Of a stretch of 64,000 nt of DNA, positions 1 through 8,757 are shown one piece after another. Within the stretch, counting starts at the first letter, position 1, and the number at the start of each line of letters is the position of its first letter. The notes beneath the pieces were generated by a model that worked only from the letters and a program-made list of their open reading frames with translations, made no database searches and had not been told where the DNA came from. The stretch lies in NCBI GenBank assembly GCA_964612675.1, contig CAZTDD010000004.1, positions 1 to 64,000 on the forward strand. The letters are read 5' to 3'. The position numbers and the translations under genes were made by a program. The DNA comes from CAZTDD01 sp964612675 (GTDB lineage Bacteria > Hinthialibacterota > Hinthialibacteria > Hinthialibacterales > JAKPRU01).

Positions 1-237
1 ACCGAATCTGATCCTTGAAAATACATCACAAAAACAGGACAATCAACGCGGTGCAACCCACATCGCTAGGGAGAATGTAGCGTGCAATAGCAATCTTGTC
101 AATTGGTAGGTAGTTTTGGTTTTTCTCTGTTGTGGTTTTCGTTTGGAATGTGCGAAACGTGAAGTAGACCGGTTCGCGTTTCCATAGTGAGATTTATCCG
201 CGTAATGCTGACGGACCGCCGCCAGGTCTTATCGTCA

Positions 238-274
238 AATCGGCCGGTTTCCTTATCGCGGAAACCGGCCGATT
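238..274. terminator. Perfect 15-bp hairpin 3' of the phosphofructokinase gene
   Basis: A perfect inverted repeat has arms at 238-252 and 260-274 around a 7-nt loop. It lies about 25 bp beyond the stop codon of the minus-strand phosphofructokinase gene, so it probably ends that transcript. The T-run on the minus strand after the stem is weak. It could also act for a plus-strand gene ending left of the window. The remainder of 1-298 shows no convincing gene. Confidence 0.6.
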
Positions 275-298
275 GATTATACTATTAAGTGCATAAAA

Positions 299-1525
299 TC
301 AGCTGATCTTGTCCACTGCCGGTGCAAACAGTCGGACCGCCGTTGGAGGCGTACCGACCAGAGGCATCACATACTGGCGAAACGCCTCTGTCACATTGTT
401 GCCCTCGGGGGCGATGAATTCATCCGGCATGATTTTGGTTTTCGCCGCAATCTCGTCCAGTTCGACCAGGTTGTATTCAACCGCGTAATCGCCCACACGG
501 CGAATGACAACGGAACCGTCCACATTGTGCCAAACCGCGTACTGGACAGCCTTTTCGCCCACTTCGCGCGCCTCGTTGTAGTCCACTTCGGAGACACAAC
601 CGAGGAAACAACGCTGCGGATAGCCCAGGGTATCTGCACGGACTCGTTTGATATTCAACTTCGATTTGACGAGCCCTGACAGAACATCGCCCAACGCACC
701 AATCCCGGAAAGCTGCACATTTCCGTGAGCATCGCGGTCCGCTTTCCCGGACAGGGTCACCATCAGCGGAACGTGTTTTCCATTCTCATCTTTTTCGCTC
801 CACACCCCTTCGGATACCGCCACGATGCATCGGCCGTTCTTTTGATGAATCTTATCGATGCTGTCGAGAAACTCTTCTTCATGGAACTGCCGCTCGGGAA
901 CATACACCAGATGCGGCCCATCATCCGGAAACCGACGATACGCGGCGGAAGCGGCTGTCAAAAACCCCGCGTGCCGTCCCATCACGACTGCAATATACAC
1001 CCCCGGCAGGGCCTGGTTATCGAGATTCGCTCCCGCAACCGCCAGTGCAACATAGCGACCCGCTGACCCAAATCCGGGGCAATGATCGGTGATCACGAGA
1101 TCGTTATCAACAGTTTTAGGTACATGAACGCAACGAATCTCGTACCCTTCCTGATCGGCGAACGAATTCACAATTCGGCAGGTGTCCGACGAATCGTTTC
1201 CACCGATGTAGAAGAAATAGCGGATATTGTATTTCTTGAAAATCTCAAAAATCTTCTTGCAGTAGGCTTCGTCCGGCTTATCGCGTGTAGAGCCGAGGGC
1301 TGCACCGGGGGTGCGGCCGATCTCTTCGAGATTGTGCGAGGTGGCCTGACTGAGATCGACGAATTGTTCATTGATGATCCCGCTGACGCCGTGCCGGGCT
1401 CCGTACACATGGGTAATCTGAGGAAACTTACGACATTCAAGCGCCGCTCCGACCATACTCTGGTTGATGACCGCTGTGGGACCGCCGCCTTGAGCAATGA
1501 TAGCTTTTCCCGGTAACTGATCCAT
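299..1525 (-). CDS. 6-phosphofructokinase, PPi-dependent type
   Basis: This 408-residue protein phosphorylates fructose 6-phosphate in glycolysis in the cytoplasm. The family signatures are visible: GGGPTAVIN at residues 13-21, GGNDS at 108-112 and PKTVDND at 136-142. In the PFK superfamily, the Gly residues at the positions of E. coli 104 and 124 mark ATP users, while Asp and Lys mark pyrophosphate users. Here those positions are D111 and K137, so PPi is the predicted phosphoryl donor and the reaction would be reversible. D140 is the expected catalytic base. The ATG is preceded by GGAGG with 8-nt spacing. The gene is monocistronic or follows the GTPase pair at a 227-bp gap, and ends at a strong hairpin. 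The PPi assignment follows from residue rules and is not proven. Confidence 0.93.
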   Translation of the reverse strand: MDQLPGKAIIAQGGGPTAVINQSMVGAALECRKFPQITHVYGARHGVSGIINEQFVDLSQATSHNLEEIGRTPGAALGSTRDKPDEAYCKKIFEIFKKYNIRYFFYIGGNDSSDTCRIVNSFADQEGYEIRCVHVPKTVDNDLVITDHCPGFGSAGRYVALAVAGANLDNQALPGVYIAVVMGRHAGFLTAASAAYRRFPDDGPHLVYVPERQFHEEEFLDSIDKIHQKNGRCIVAVSEGVWSEKDENGKHVPLMVTLSGKADRDAHGNVQLSGIGALGDVLSGLVKSKLNIKRVRADTLGYPQRCFLGCVSEVDYNEAREVGEKAVQYAVWHNVDGSVVIRRVGDYAVEYNLVELDEIAAKTKIMPDEFIAPEGNNVTEAFRQYVMPLVGTPPTAVRLFAPAVDKIS

Positions 1526-1752
1526 TTCTGAACCTCCGCTGGTTTAGTGATAATTTCCTTGAACGATACCGACCCCGGGTCCGTTCATTCATCGTGTGGC
1601 CGAGGCCAGCCGTGGCAGGCACAAATCGCAATTACACTAAGGATTTGCCGGCATCGGCGCAAGTCATCCTCAGACTCACGTTTCAATCTCCACATTCGTC
1701 GGGAGTTCCTTAAGCTACTGAATAAGAATGACTTATGGGGAACGAAGCCGCT

Positions 1753-3459
1753 TCAGTTGCGATAGGACTGCAGCACCGTCTCGAGGCGGCCTTCCACGTG
1801 CCTCAGCCGGGAGGTCTGTTCGGCAAGCCGGTCTCTGAAGTTGGTAAGGGGACGACATAGGAGATCTGTTACCGAAGGAACGAATCGTTGATACCACGCT
1901 TCGTGAAACTCGCGTTCACCGATTGTCAAAACGCGACGTGCGCCGTTCGCATAAAGCAGTACCAGCCACAGCCCGTAGAACACCAGAAGGAAGACTACAG
2001 CCTGCAGCAAGGAACCGGCGCCGAGCAGCGTAATGAGTTGCGCCGACAATTCCTCCACAGTGTGAAAAGAAAACCACTCGCCGTCTTTGCTGACGAGAAA
2101 CTGGAGAATGGGCTGCAGGAAAGGAAACCAGATCAGCGGTAGATAGACAAGCGTTTTCCGGAAAAACCTCGGTTTCGAAATACCTTCGAAGAGATACTCC
2201 GTAACATTCTGCTCATAGGAGTCAAGCAGCTCGCCGAATCTTCTCTCGGACCACTCGGGATACTCCGGAACATCGCCGAGATCGGGCGCGACTTCCGGGA
2301 AATCGGTTTCCACATCATCGCGGATCGATTGGATCTTGCCCGCGGCGGATTGGCCGTCGTACCGAAGAAGACTTCCCGGACCTTCGTACTCTTCCGGGTC
2401 TTTCTCGGTGAAAGCGATACGGCTGCCGAAGAAAGAAATCAATCCACCCAACGGATAGAAAAGCGTGCTTAAAATCGGCCAGTGCTCCACTCGGTAGGCA
2501 AATAGTCTCCGGCTGATCCGGCGTCGCAGGCTTTCCATCCGCAAAACCCGGTCGCGCACCGTCTCGAAGTAATCGTCCGAGAACTCTTCGGCAACTCGAC
2601 GCTGAATGAAATCCAAGGCTCGCTCGATGTTCTCGGTCTTTTCTGCTACCGCGTACGTAGTGCGAATGCCCTCGATATTCTTTGTAAATTCAAAGCGAAG
2701 ATTCTCTATCTTTGCCTTGGCAATTTCATCGGCCGAGTGCGAACGAATCAGGCGGTTCCGTAACTGGGTGAATTCATAGCGTCCCGGCTCGATCGCAGAC
2801 ACGAGAAACAGACGGTCCCAGTTCGGTGAAGGGATCTTCCGCTTTCTACATTCCTCGGAGATATAGGAAACGACCTCACTCCGAACCTCATCAAAATCGG
2901 CCCTTTGCTCGAGCTGATCGATCTTGTTCAATACAACAAAGTAATTCTCGTTGCTTTGCGCGACGGCCTGTAGCTGGTCGAGAAATTCATGGTCGCCGTA
3001 TTTGCGCGGGGTAACCACCCAAAGTATCGCCTGCAGGTGTTTCACCAACCGACGCATGTCTTCCCGATGTGTCTGAAAACGGCTGTCGAAGTCCGGGAAA
3101 TCCAACAAAACAACGTGGCGTAAATTGTCCTGTTCATGGGACACATACCGCAGACGGTCGTTCACATCGCCCGCTAATCGTTTCTTGAGGGCGAGTTCGT
3201 CAGCAACGTGTGAGTACCCGACAGCGATACGGGTACCTTCGTCCAGTATGTCTGTGTCGCGTGAGATTTGCGCTCCGGCGAGCCGGTTGATCAACGATGT
3301 CTTCCCAACATCCTTGCCGCCGACGATTCCATAGAGAAACAGCGAATCATCGTCCGCCGCCCCCGATTGAAACGAGAGCGAGATCGACTCCCGGCGAAGA
3401 AGGCACGCGAGATCCTTGTTAATCGTATTTAGCTCGTTGCGTAACGAATCAACTCTCAT
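1753..3459 (-). CDS. Membrane-anchored dynamin-like GTPase (pair member A)
   Basis: This 568-residue protein has an N-terminal GTPase domain with P-loop GGKDVGKTS at about 47-55, a DFPD motif at 120-123 in place of the classical DxxG, and a canonical NKID G4 motif at 178-181. A long helical middle section is followed by two hydrophobic segments near residues 425-450 and 480-510, then a helical tail, as in bacterial dynamin-like or YfjP-type GTPases that sit at membranes. I chose the ATG at 3459; a GTG at 3477 would add six residues. The start overlaps the 3' end of the upstream GTPase gene by 11 bp, which implies coupled translation and joint function. The cellular role is unknown; membrane remodelling or stress protection is only inferred from fold. 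Confidence 0.8.
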   Translation of the reverse strand: MRVDSLRNELNTINKDLACLLRRESISLSFQSGAADDDSLFLYGIVGGKDVGKTSLINRLAGAQISRDTDILDEGTRIAVGYSHVADELALKKRLAGDVNDRLRYVSHEQDNLRHVVLLDFPDFDSRFQTHREDMRRLVKHLQAILWVVTPRKYGDHEFLDQLQAVAQSNENYFVVLNKIDQLEQRADFDEVRSEVVSYISEECRKRKIPSPNWDRLFLVSAIEPGRYEFTQLRNRLIRSHSADEIAKAKIENLRFEFTKNIEGIRTTYAVAEKTENIERALDFIQRRVAEEFSDDYFETVRDRVLRMESLRRRISRRLFAYRVEHWPILSTLFYPLGGLISFFGSRIAFTEKDPEEYEGPGSLLRYDGQSAAGKIQSIRDDVETDFPEVAPDLGDVPEYPEWSERRFGELLDSYEQNVTEYLFEGISKPRFFRKTLVYLPLIWFPFLQPILQFLVSKDGEWFSFHTVEELSAQLITLLGAGSLLQAVVFLLVFYGLWLVLLYANGARRVLTIGEREFHEAWYQRFVPSVTDLLCRPLTNFRDRLAEQTSRLRHVEGRLETVLQSYRN

Positions 3460-5125
3460 GGTTGTTGTACTCGGCACAGTTATTCAGCACAGTCATAAAT
3501 GGATCGTTCTCTTCCAGAACCGTTTCCTCTCGGATTTCACGGACGGCGCGTTCGGCGTACACCAATCTATCTCGAATCAGTTTCTGAACGTTGTCCTGAA
3601 AATGCTGTTTCGCCGCTGAGAATTTCCCGACAGGGAGATATTTCATCGCGCTCGGAACGATAAGCCAACTCCCAAAATAGGGTATCGTGAAGAAATCGAT
3701 CCCGATAGCAACCAAAACGCCGAGCGCGACAAATGGATCGTTTTTAACCGACGAAGAGATTGTATCGGATTGAATCAAGTCCCGGCATTCTGACTCGAAT
3801 TCAGCGACAATCTCCCCGATTCTCTCGTTCAATACGTCTTTGGTTTCGTCGATGCGAATGGATCGCAAACGAGGGGCGATGCGAAAAAGTTCGTTCGCGT
3901 GTTGGTTGCGTCGTATTGTGTTTGTAAGAACATTGCTGTATTCCGACAGACGCTGATGGACGAGATCCGTCAGTTTTCCGGCATCCAAGCGAACGACCTG
4001 GGATAAAGCGTCCGCCCGACGGTCTCCAAAAGCGAGACGGAAGCTGCGCTTTAGCGATCGGGTCGTCGCGGTGCGTCTGAAAAACTGATAAACGTTACTC
4101 ACTGTGAATCGTTTCAATCCCAAATGATCGAGCACCGCCAGAACTTCATCGTGCAGGATTCGATCCAATGGAACAGACGGGTGACGCGTAACAAGATCGT
4201 GAATCGCCGATAAAACTCCATTCTCCAAGCTGTCGAGCGCTTCGCGCCTGTGGCGGTTCTCGTCAAGCAAGATCTCGGAGAGCCCGCCGATTTTCTTCAT
4301 AAGAGGTCCGTCGGACGCAGGTTGCGAGTTGTTCTCCAGGCGATCTTTGAAATCGAGAAACTCGGGTTCATCCGAGAACCGCTCTTTCCCCCGGAGCTCC
4401 GGGAGGACATGAAAGGAAGCCGCGTTGAAAAAGTCCTGTGTATCCTTGAGATCCGGATGATCGAAATCGATTCGGTCGCGGCCACGGTTGTTGAGAACAC
4501 ACAAACAGTTTTGTGCGAATTCCGTCGCGAGAGCAACGGCCTTTTCATAGTCGCGATGATACAAAGTCTCATCATCGACCACAAAAACGGCCGTATCGAG
4601 CCACGGTTGAAGACGAAAAGCAAGATAGCGGTCTTCCCCCGCCAGAGTTGTGTTGATGTCCGGCAAATCGACGAGCGCGATCCGGCTTTCCGGAAGACCG
4701 TCGACCATGATTGTCGCATGGTCCGGCGTACCAACAACAGTTGTCGCCGTGTCTCCGGGCTCCACTCGCCGTTGGAGGAACGGGAAAAGCAGGGGACCGA
4801 AACGATGCTCCAGGTTTTCGGTCTGTGAATAAGCAGACTGTTGAATCGAGACGACCGGTCCGCAGGTATTGTGGGCACGCCATCCCGTGGCGCTGATCTC
4901 TCTGCCAATTAGACTGTTGAAGAGGGTGGATTTGCCCGTTCCGGTGCATCCGATGAAACCGACAAAAATCGGCCTGTTTGGACCGAGATTATCTCGCAAG
5001 ACTGCCAGAGCGGCCAAATTCAGCAACTCCCCCGTCACCTCGGCATCAAATGAATACGTACGAAGGTTCTCCCCGGAGAGAACCAGCAGCTCTACCGCCT
5101 CTGTGGTTTTTGATGCTGAAGCCAT
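3449..5125 (-). CDS. Membrane-anchored dynamin-like GTPase (pair member B)
   Basis: This 558-residue protein is the first gene of the overlapping GTPase pair. It has a P-loop GCTGTGKST at residues 59-67 and a DLPD motif at 153-156, so it shares the DxPD variant of G3 with its partner. The G4 region reads LNNRGRD (211-217) instead of NKxD, so guanine specificity may be altered or lost. One hydrophobic region lies near residues 470-500, followed by a basic helical tail. Spacing of AGG to the ATG is about 7 nt, which is a modest ribosome site. The divergence between the two G4 motifs suggests an unequal heterodimer. This is inference; no family member with this exact layout is known to me. Confidence 0.8.
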   Translation of the reverse strand: MASASKTTEAVELLVLSGENLRTYSFDAEVTGELLNLAALAVLRDNLGPNRPIFVGFIGCTGTGKSTLFNSLIGREISATGWRAHNTCGPVVSIQQSAYSQTENLEHRFGPLLFPFLQRRVEPGDTATTVVGTPDHATIMVDGLPESRIALVDLPDINTTLAGEDRYLAFRLQPWLDTAVFVVDDETLYHRDYEKAVALATEFAQNCLCVLNNRGRDRIDFDHPDLKDTQDFFNAASFHVLPELRGKERFSDEPEFLDFKDRLENNSQPASDGPLMKKIGGLSEILLDENRHRREALDSLENGVLSAIHDLVTRHPSVPLDRILHDEVLAVLDHLGLKRFTVSNVYQFFRRTATTRSLKRSFRLAFGDRRADALSQVVRLDAGKLTDLVHQRLSEYSNVLTNTIRRNQHANELFRIAPRLRSIRIDETKDVLNERIGEIVAEFESECRDLIQSDTISSSVKNDPFVALGVLVAIGIDFFTIPYFGSWLIVPSAMKYLPVGKFSAAKQHFQDNVQKLIRDRLVYAERAVREIREETVLEENDPFMTVLNNCAEYNNHES

Positions 5126-5244
5126 TGGATACCTATTATGCTATACTCTCTTTTCGGGGATTCTATTTCAATACAGGACACAGTATTGCCTAAGGTTATC
5201 AGAAAAACAGTTGCAGGACTCTTTTTCCTATGGGATGATTCACC

Positions 5245-5862
5245 ATGATGAACGCCAGACGGACCCCAAACGCATTTACCCTTATCGAGCTTCTGATTGT
5301 AGTGGCAATCATAGGCATCCTGGCGGCGATCGCCGTGCCGAATTTCCTGAACGCACAAATCCGGGCAAAGGTGGCCCGGGTAATGGGCGACCACAAGGCG
5401 CTCGGCTCGGCACTCGAGATGTATATGCTGGACCACAACGATTATCCCTGGCCTATCGGCAACGGGCAGGGACATTCCGGCTACTCCGTCTATGTGGAAT
5501 ATCTCCACGAACTGACCACACCGGTTTCCTACATCGCCACCGTGGGGTTCACGGATGTATTTGTCCCCCAGCGCGAGAACAAGCAATGGTACCCGGAAGA
5601 CACGGTATTCAGCTACCAGTACGTCAGTTTCAACGGCAGTTGGGCTCGGTTATCGAACGTCAGTGCAGCGATGAACGCCGAGTATGTGAAAGGGTATTGC
5701 ATATCCAGCTACGGTCCGGACCGAGGGGCCAGCGGTGTGGAATGGTTCCCGATTAACGGAAACGCCGCAAGTATGTACGCGCCAAGTAACGGCCTCGTCA
5801 GTCTCGGCGATATCGGCCGATTCGGCGGGGCGGTTCGCTCTCAGACCATCCTGGGCGGTTGA
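5245..5862 (+). CDS. Type II secretion/type IV pilin-like pseudopilin 1
   Basis: This 205-residue protein has a class III prepilin N-terminus: a short basic leader, then FTLIELL and a 20-residue hydrophobic helix ending at PNFLNAQ. Glu at +5 is present. The residue before the cleavage point is Ala rather than the usual Gly. The C-terminal region carries SYGPD and NGLVSLGDI, a pattern shared by the two other pseudopilins here. Such proteins are processed by a prepilin peptidase and assembled into, or displayed by, pilus-like fibres. No secretion ATPase or secretin lies nearby. It starts a plus-strand run divergent from the GTPase pair. Confidence 0.88.
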   Translation: MMNARRTPNAFTLIELLIVVAIIGILAAIAVPNFLNAQIRAKVARVMGDHKALGSALEMYMLDHNDYPWPIGNGQGHSGYSVYVEYLHELTTPVSYIATVGFTDVFVPQRENKQWYPEDTVFSYQYVSFNGSWARLSNVSAAMNAEYVKGYCISSYGPDRGASGVEWFPINGNAASMYAPSNGLVSLGDIGRFGGAVRSQTILGG

Positions 5863-5945
5863 ACAAAGGCTCTTATCATTGAGCCATCCACGTTCGCTCG
5901 CTAGAATAACGCGAACAGACGTTATTCAGTTGAGGAGAGTTTTTC

Positions 5946-6539
5946 TTGGAAAACAAGTCGTATCGTCTCGGTTTCACGTTGATCGAGCTTCTTATTGTTG
6001 TGGCGATTATCGGAATTCTCGCCGCCATAGCCGTTCCCAACTTCCTGAACGCCCAACTTCGGGCAAAAGTGTCCCGGGCGATGGCCGATGAACGATCTAT
6101 TGCTTCGGCGCTTGAAATGTACCGGACAGACAACAATACCTATCCGGAAGGACGTGCCAATTACGCGATCTTTGGACTGGACCGACTGACCAGTCCCGTT
6201 TCTTATATGGGATCGCTGCCTCTTGATCCGTTTGCGCAGGAGCATCAGGTTGCCGACCCCGGCGGGTACGGATGGTTTCCGGAGGTCCTTCCGAATTACG
6301 TGTATTTATGGGCTCCTGATCCGAACGATGATCTGAATCGAGCGATCAGCCGCGATTATCTCTTTCGCAAAGGCGAAATGAGAGATCCGACCGGGACACC
6401 GCCGAAGATCTATCATTTCTATCAGCTGCGCAGCATGGGGCCAAACGGCCAGGGCGACTATTCACTCGCGTACGCCACCTCCAACGGGCTCATGAGTCCG
6501 GGCGATATCACATTCCACGGACCGGGGGGCGGTTTTTAA
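5946..6539 (+). CDS. Pseudopilin 2 (TTG start)
   Basis: This 197-residue protein repeats the prepilin pattern: leader MENKSYRLG, then FTLIELL with Glu+5 and a hydrophobic helix ending PNFLNAQ. The start is TTG, supported by GAGGAG about 8 nt upstream and by the correct leader length. The globular part has SMGPN and NGLMSPGDI near its end, the same signature as in pseudopilin 1. It follows pseudopilin 1 by 83 bp and precedes a sodium:solute symporter by only 5 bp, so it is likely co-transcribed with that transporter. Its fibre or substrate is unknown. Confidence 0.86.
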   Translation: MENKSYRLGFTLIELLIVVAIIGILAAIAVPNFLNAQLRAKVSRAMADERSIASALEMYRTDNNTYPEGRANYAIFGLDRLTSPVSYMGSLPLDPFAQEHQVADPGGYGWFPEVLPNYVYLWAPDPNDDLNRAISRDYLFRKGEMRDPTGTPPKIYHFYQLRSMGPNGQGDYSLAYATSNGLMSPGDITFHGPGGGF

Positions 6540-6544
6540 CCTGA

Positions 6545-8263
6545 ATGAGCCTGCATCCTGTTGATATCTCGATCCTCATTGTTTATGTGGTCGGTATCCT
6601 GAGCCTGGGGTTTATCCTTCAGCGTCGTGCCTCACAGGGGATCGAGGAGTATTTTCTCGCGGGACGCAGACTGCATTGGCTCGTAATCTCCATCTCGGCA
6701 AGTGTCTCCACCTACGACATTACCGGCACGATGTGGATCGTCTCCGTGATGTACATCATGGGGATGAAGAGCATGTGGATTCACTGGTTCTGGGGCTTTT
6801 TGATCCCGGCGGCGGTGATGACCTTCGGAGCGAAATGGGTACGCCGCTCCAATGTGATTACAGCGGCGGAATGGTTTGTGACCCGCTTCGGGACAGGAAA
6901 AGACACTCAACTCGCGCGGTTGATGTATGCGCTGGTGGTTGTGGTTTTTTCTGTGGGGATGATCGGCTATGCGTTCCAGGGAATCGGTAAGTTTGTATCC
7001 GTCTATCTGCCCGTATCCGAAACAACGGGCGCGTGCCTGGTCATGGGAATCACAGCGGTTTATGTGATTCTGGGCGGTGTATACAGCGTAATGTTTACCG
7101 ACGTCCTGCAGACCGTCATTCTCACTATCGCGGCGGCGGTTGTGGCAGTCATCTGTTTCAACAATGTTTCGTACTCGGATCTTTCGGCAGCCGTCCCGGC
7201 AGGCTGGTTGGATCTGCGCCCCGCGTGGCAACCGGACTACCTGCAGGGTACCGACTACCAGTTCTTCGGCCTTCTGTGTATTGCGTGGATTGCAAAAGGG
7301 CTCTTTATTCAGGCGAGCGCAGTCGGGAGTGGTTATGAGTTTCAGCGGATTATGTCCGCACGATCGGCGCGCGACGCGTGCAAGCTGGCCGCCGCATGGC
7401 CCTTCTTCCTGATTACCCGCTGGGCGATGTGCATCGGGATCACCGCCCTGGCCTGTGTTGGATTCGAGGGGATTACCGACGCGGAGCGGGTTTTGCCGTA
7501 TGTGCTGCATACGTATCTACCCGTCGGTCTGAAGGGGCTTGTTCTGGCCGGATTCCTCGCGGCATTTATGTCGACGTTCGATTCGACCATCAACATGGGC
7601 GCATCGTACGCTGTGAAGGATTTCTATCATGCGTTTTTCAAGCCTGCAGCCTCACAACGCGAACTCGCGTATGCGGGCTACATCGCATCGGTCCTGCTGG
7701 TTGCCGTCGGAATTGTCGTCGGATTCAACGCGGAATCGATTGCGGCGATTTGGAACTGGCTGCAAATGGTTTTAGGGGCGGGAATCCTGGTTCCCGGAAT
7801 TCTACGTTGGTACTGGTGGCGGTATAACGCTTGGGGGGTAGTCGCCTCTCTTGTGACAGGAATGGTTCTCTGCTTTGTGATGACGGTTTTCTTCCCGGAC
7901 GCGTCTGCCTATGTCTCCTTCTATGTCATCGTGGGCGGTTCCGCAGTCGTCAGCCTCGTTACGACATTATTGACCCCGCCGACTCAGCAGGATGCTTTGT
8001 GCGACTTCTATCGGAGTGTCCGCCCGGGCGGTTTCTGGAAGCCTATACGAGAGATTTCCGGGGTAAAATTGGAGAAAAGCGATTCATTCGCCCGCGATCT
8101 GATCAATTGCGTGATTGCGATGGTGGGGATTTTCTTCCTCTATCTGATTCCGATCTACGGTGTGATTCACGCCTGGACTATGGTGGCGATCTCTACCGCT
8201 ATTTCCCTCGTTTGTGTAATTGTTTTGGCGAGGACGTGGTATCCCTACCTACCACGGGATTAG
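6545..8263 (+). CDS. Sodium:solute symporter (SSS family)
   Basis: This 572-residue integral membrane protein has about 13 hydrophobic segments and the SSS layout, including the N-terminal IEEYFLAGRRL motif between the first helices and the FMSTFDSTINMGASY segment around residue 345, where family members bind sodium. It should import an organic solute by sodium symport across the inner membrane. The substrate cannot be read from sequence; sugars are plausible given the glycan genes nearby, but that is inference. It starts 5 bp after pseudopilin 2 and has no strong ribosome site of its own, which suggests coupled translation. Confidence 0.9.
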   Translation: MSLHPVDISILIVYVVGILSLGFILQRRASQGIEEYFLAGRRLHWLVISISASVSTYDITGTMWIVSVMYIMGMKSMWIHWFWGFLIPAAVMTFGAKWVRRSNVITAAEWFVTRFGTGKDTQLARLMYALVVVVFSVGMIGYAFQGIGKFVSVYLPVSETTGACLVMGITAVYVILGGVYSVMFTDVLQTVILTIAAAVVAVICFNNVSYSDLSAAVPAGWLDLRPAWQPDYLQGTDYQFFGLLCIAWIAKGLFIQASAVGSGYEFQRIMSARSARDACKLAAAWPFFLITRWAMCIGITALACVGFEGITDAERVLPYVLHTYLPVGLKGLVLAGFLAAFMSTFDSTINMGASYAVKDFYHAFFKPAASQRELAYAGYIASVLLVAVGIVVGFNAESIAAIWNWLQMVLGAGILVPGILRWYWWRYNAWGVVASLVTGMVLCFVMTVFFPDASAYVSFYVIVGGSAVVSLVTTLLTPPTQQDALCDFYRSVRPGGFWKPIREISGVKLEKSDSFARDLINCVIAMVGIFFLYLIPIYGVIHAWTMVAISTAISLVCVIVLARTWYPYLPRD

Positions 8264-8323
8264 TCTTTCCAGTGGTCCATTCTCATCGATATCCACATCG
8301 GCTCTTGAGTGGTCTTTATGCGT

Positions 8324-8593
8324 CTATTTCAGTTCTTGCTGAATCCGCTCTGCCAAAAAGATCTTCATGAGAAACTGGTACGGAACATCGCGTTTGTTGG
8401 CAAGGAGCTTCAGCTCATGAATCATCGATTCTGGAAGACGAATCGAGATATTCTTCGACGACGGTTTCAGATTCGAAAGAACGACTTTTTTCCCCTCTTC
8501 CCAATCGATGTAATCGGTCGAGTCATGGGATGCCCAGAAATCCCGTTCTTCGTCCTCGTTCTTGAATTTCGGGATCTTATGTTTCGGAGGCAT
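8324..8593 (-). CDS. CopG/BrnA-type antitoxin, apparently without a toxin
   Basis: This 89-residue protein has a C-terminal ribbon-helix-helix module (ISIRLPESMIHELKLLA, then YQFLMKIFL) and an N-terminal part with FKNEDEERDFW, the arrangement of CopG-type antitoxins that pair with BrnT-like toxins. The internal ATG at 8593 is preferred over an upstream start because AAAGGAAAA lies about 8 nt before it and family proteins begin with PPKHKIPKF-like sequence. It would bind DNA and autoregulate. No toxin-sized gene is visible on either side: the symporter is convergent and the esterase is divergent. Confidence 0.8.
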   Translation of the reverse strand: MPPKHKIPKFKNEDEERDFWASHDSTDYIDWEEGKKVVLSNLKPSSKNISIRLPESMIHELKLLANKRDVPYQFLMKIFLAERIQQELK

Positions 8594-8757
8594 GGTACAT
8601 TTTCCTTTATATGTAATATACGCAAAGGTGCCAGAGAATTCTATATAAAAGGCACAGGAGAAGCTCTCACGCAATCGGCTACTCGTTGATTCCATGATTC
8701 TCTTCACCAAATCTGCTACGCTACCGGCAAATAGGACATCCTGAACGGAGTTGAATA

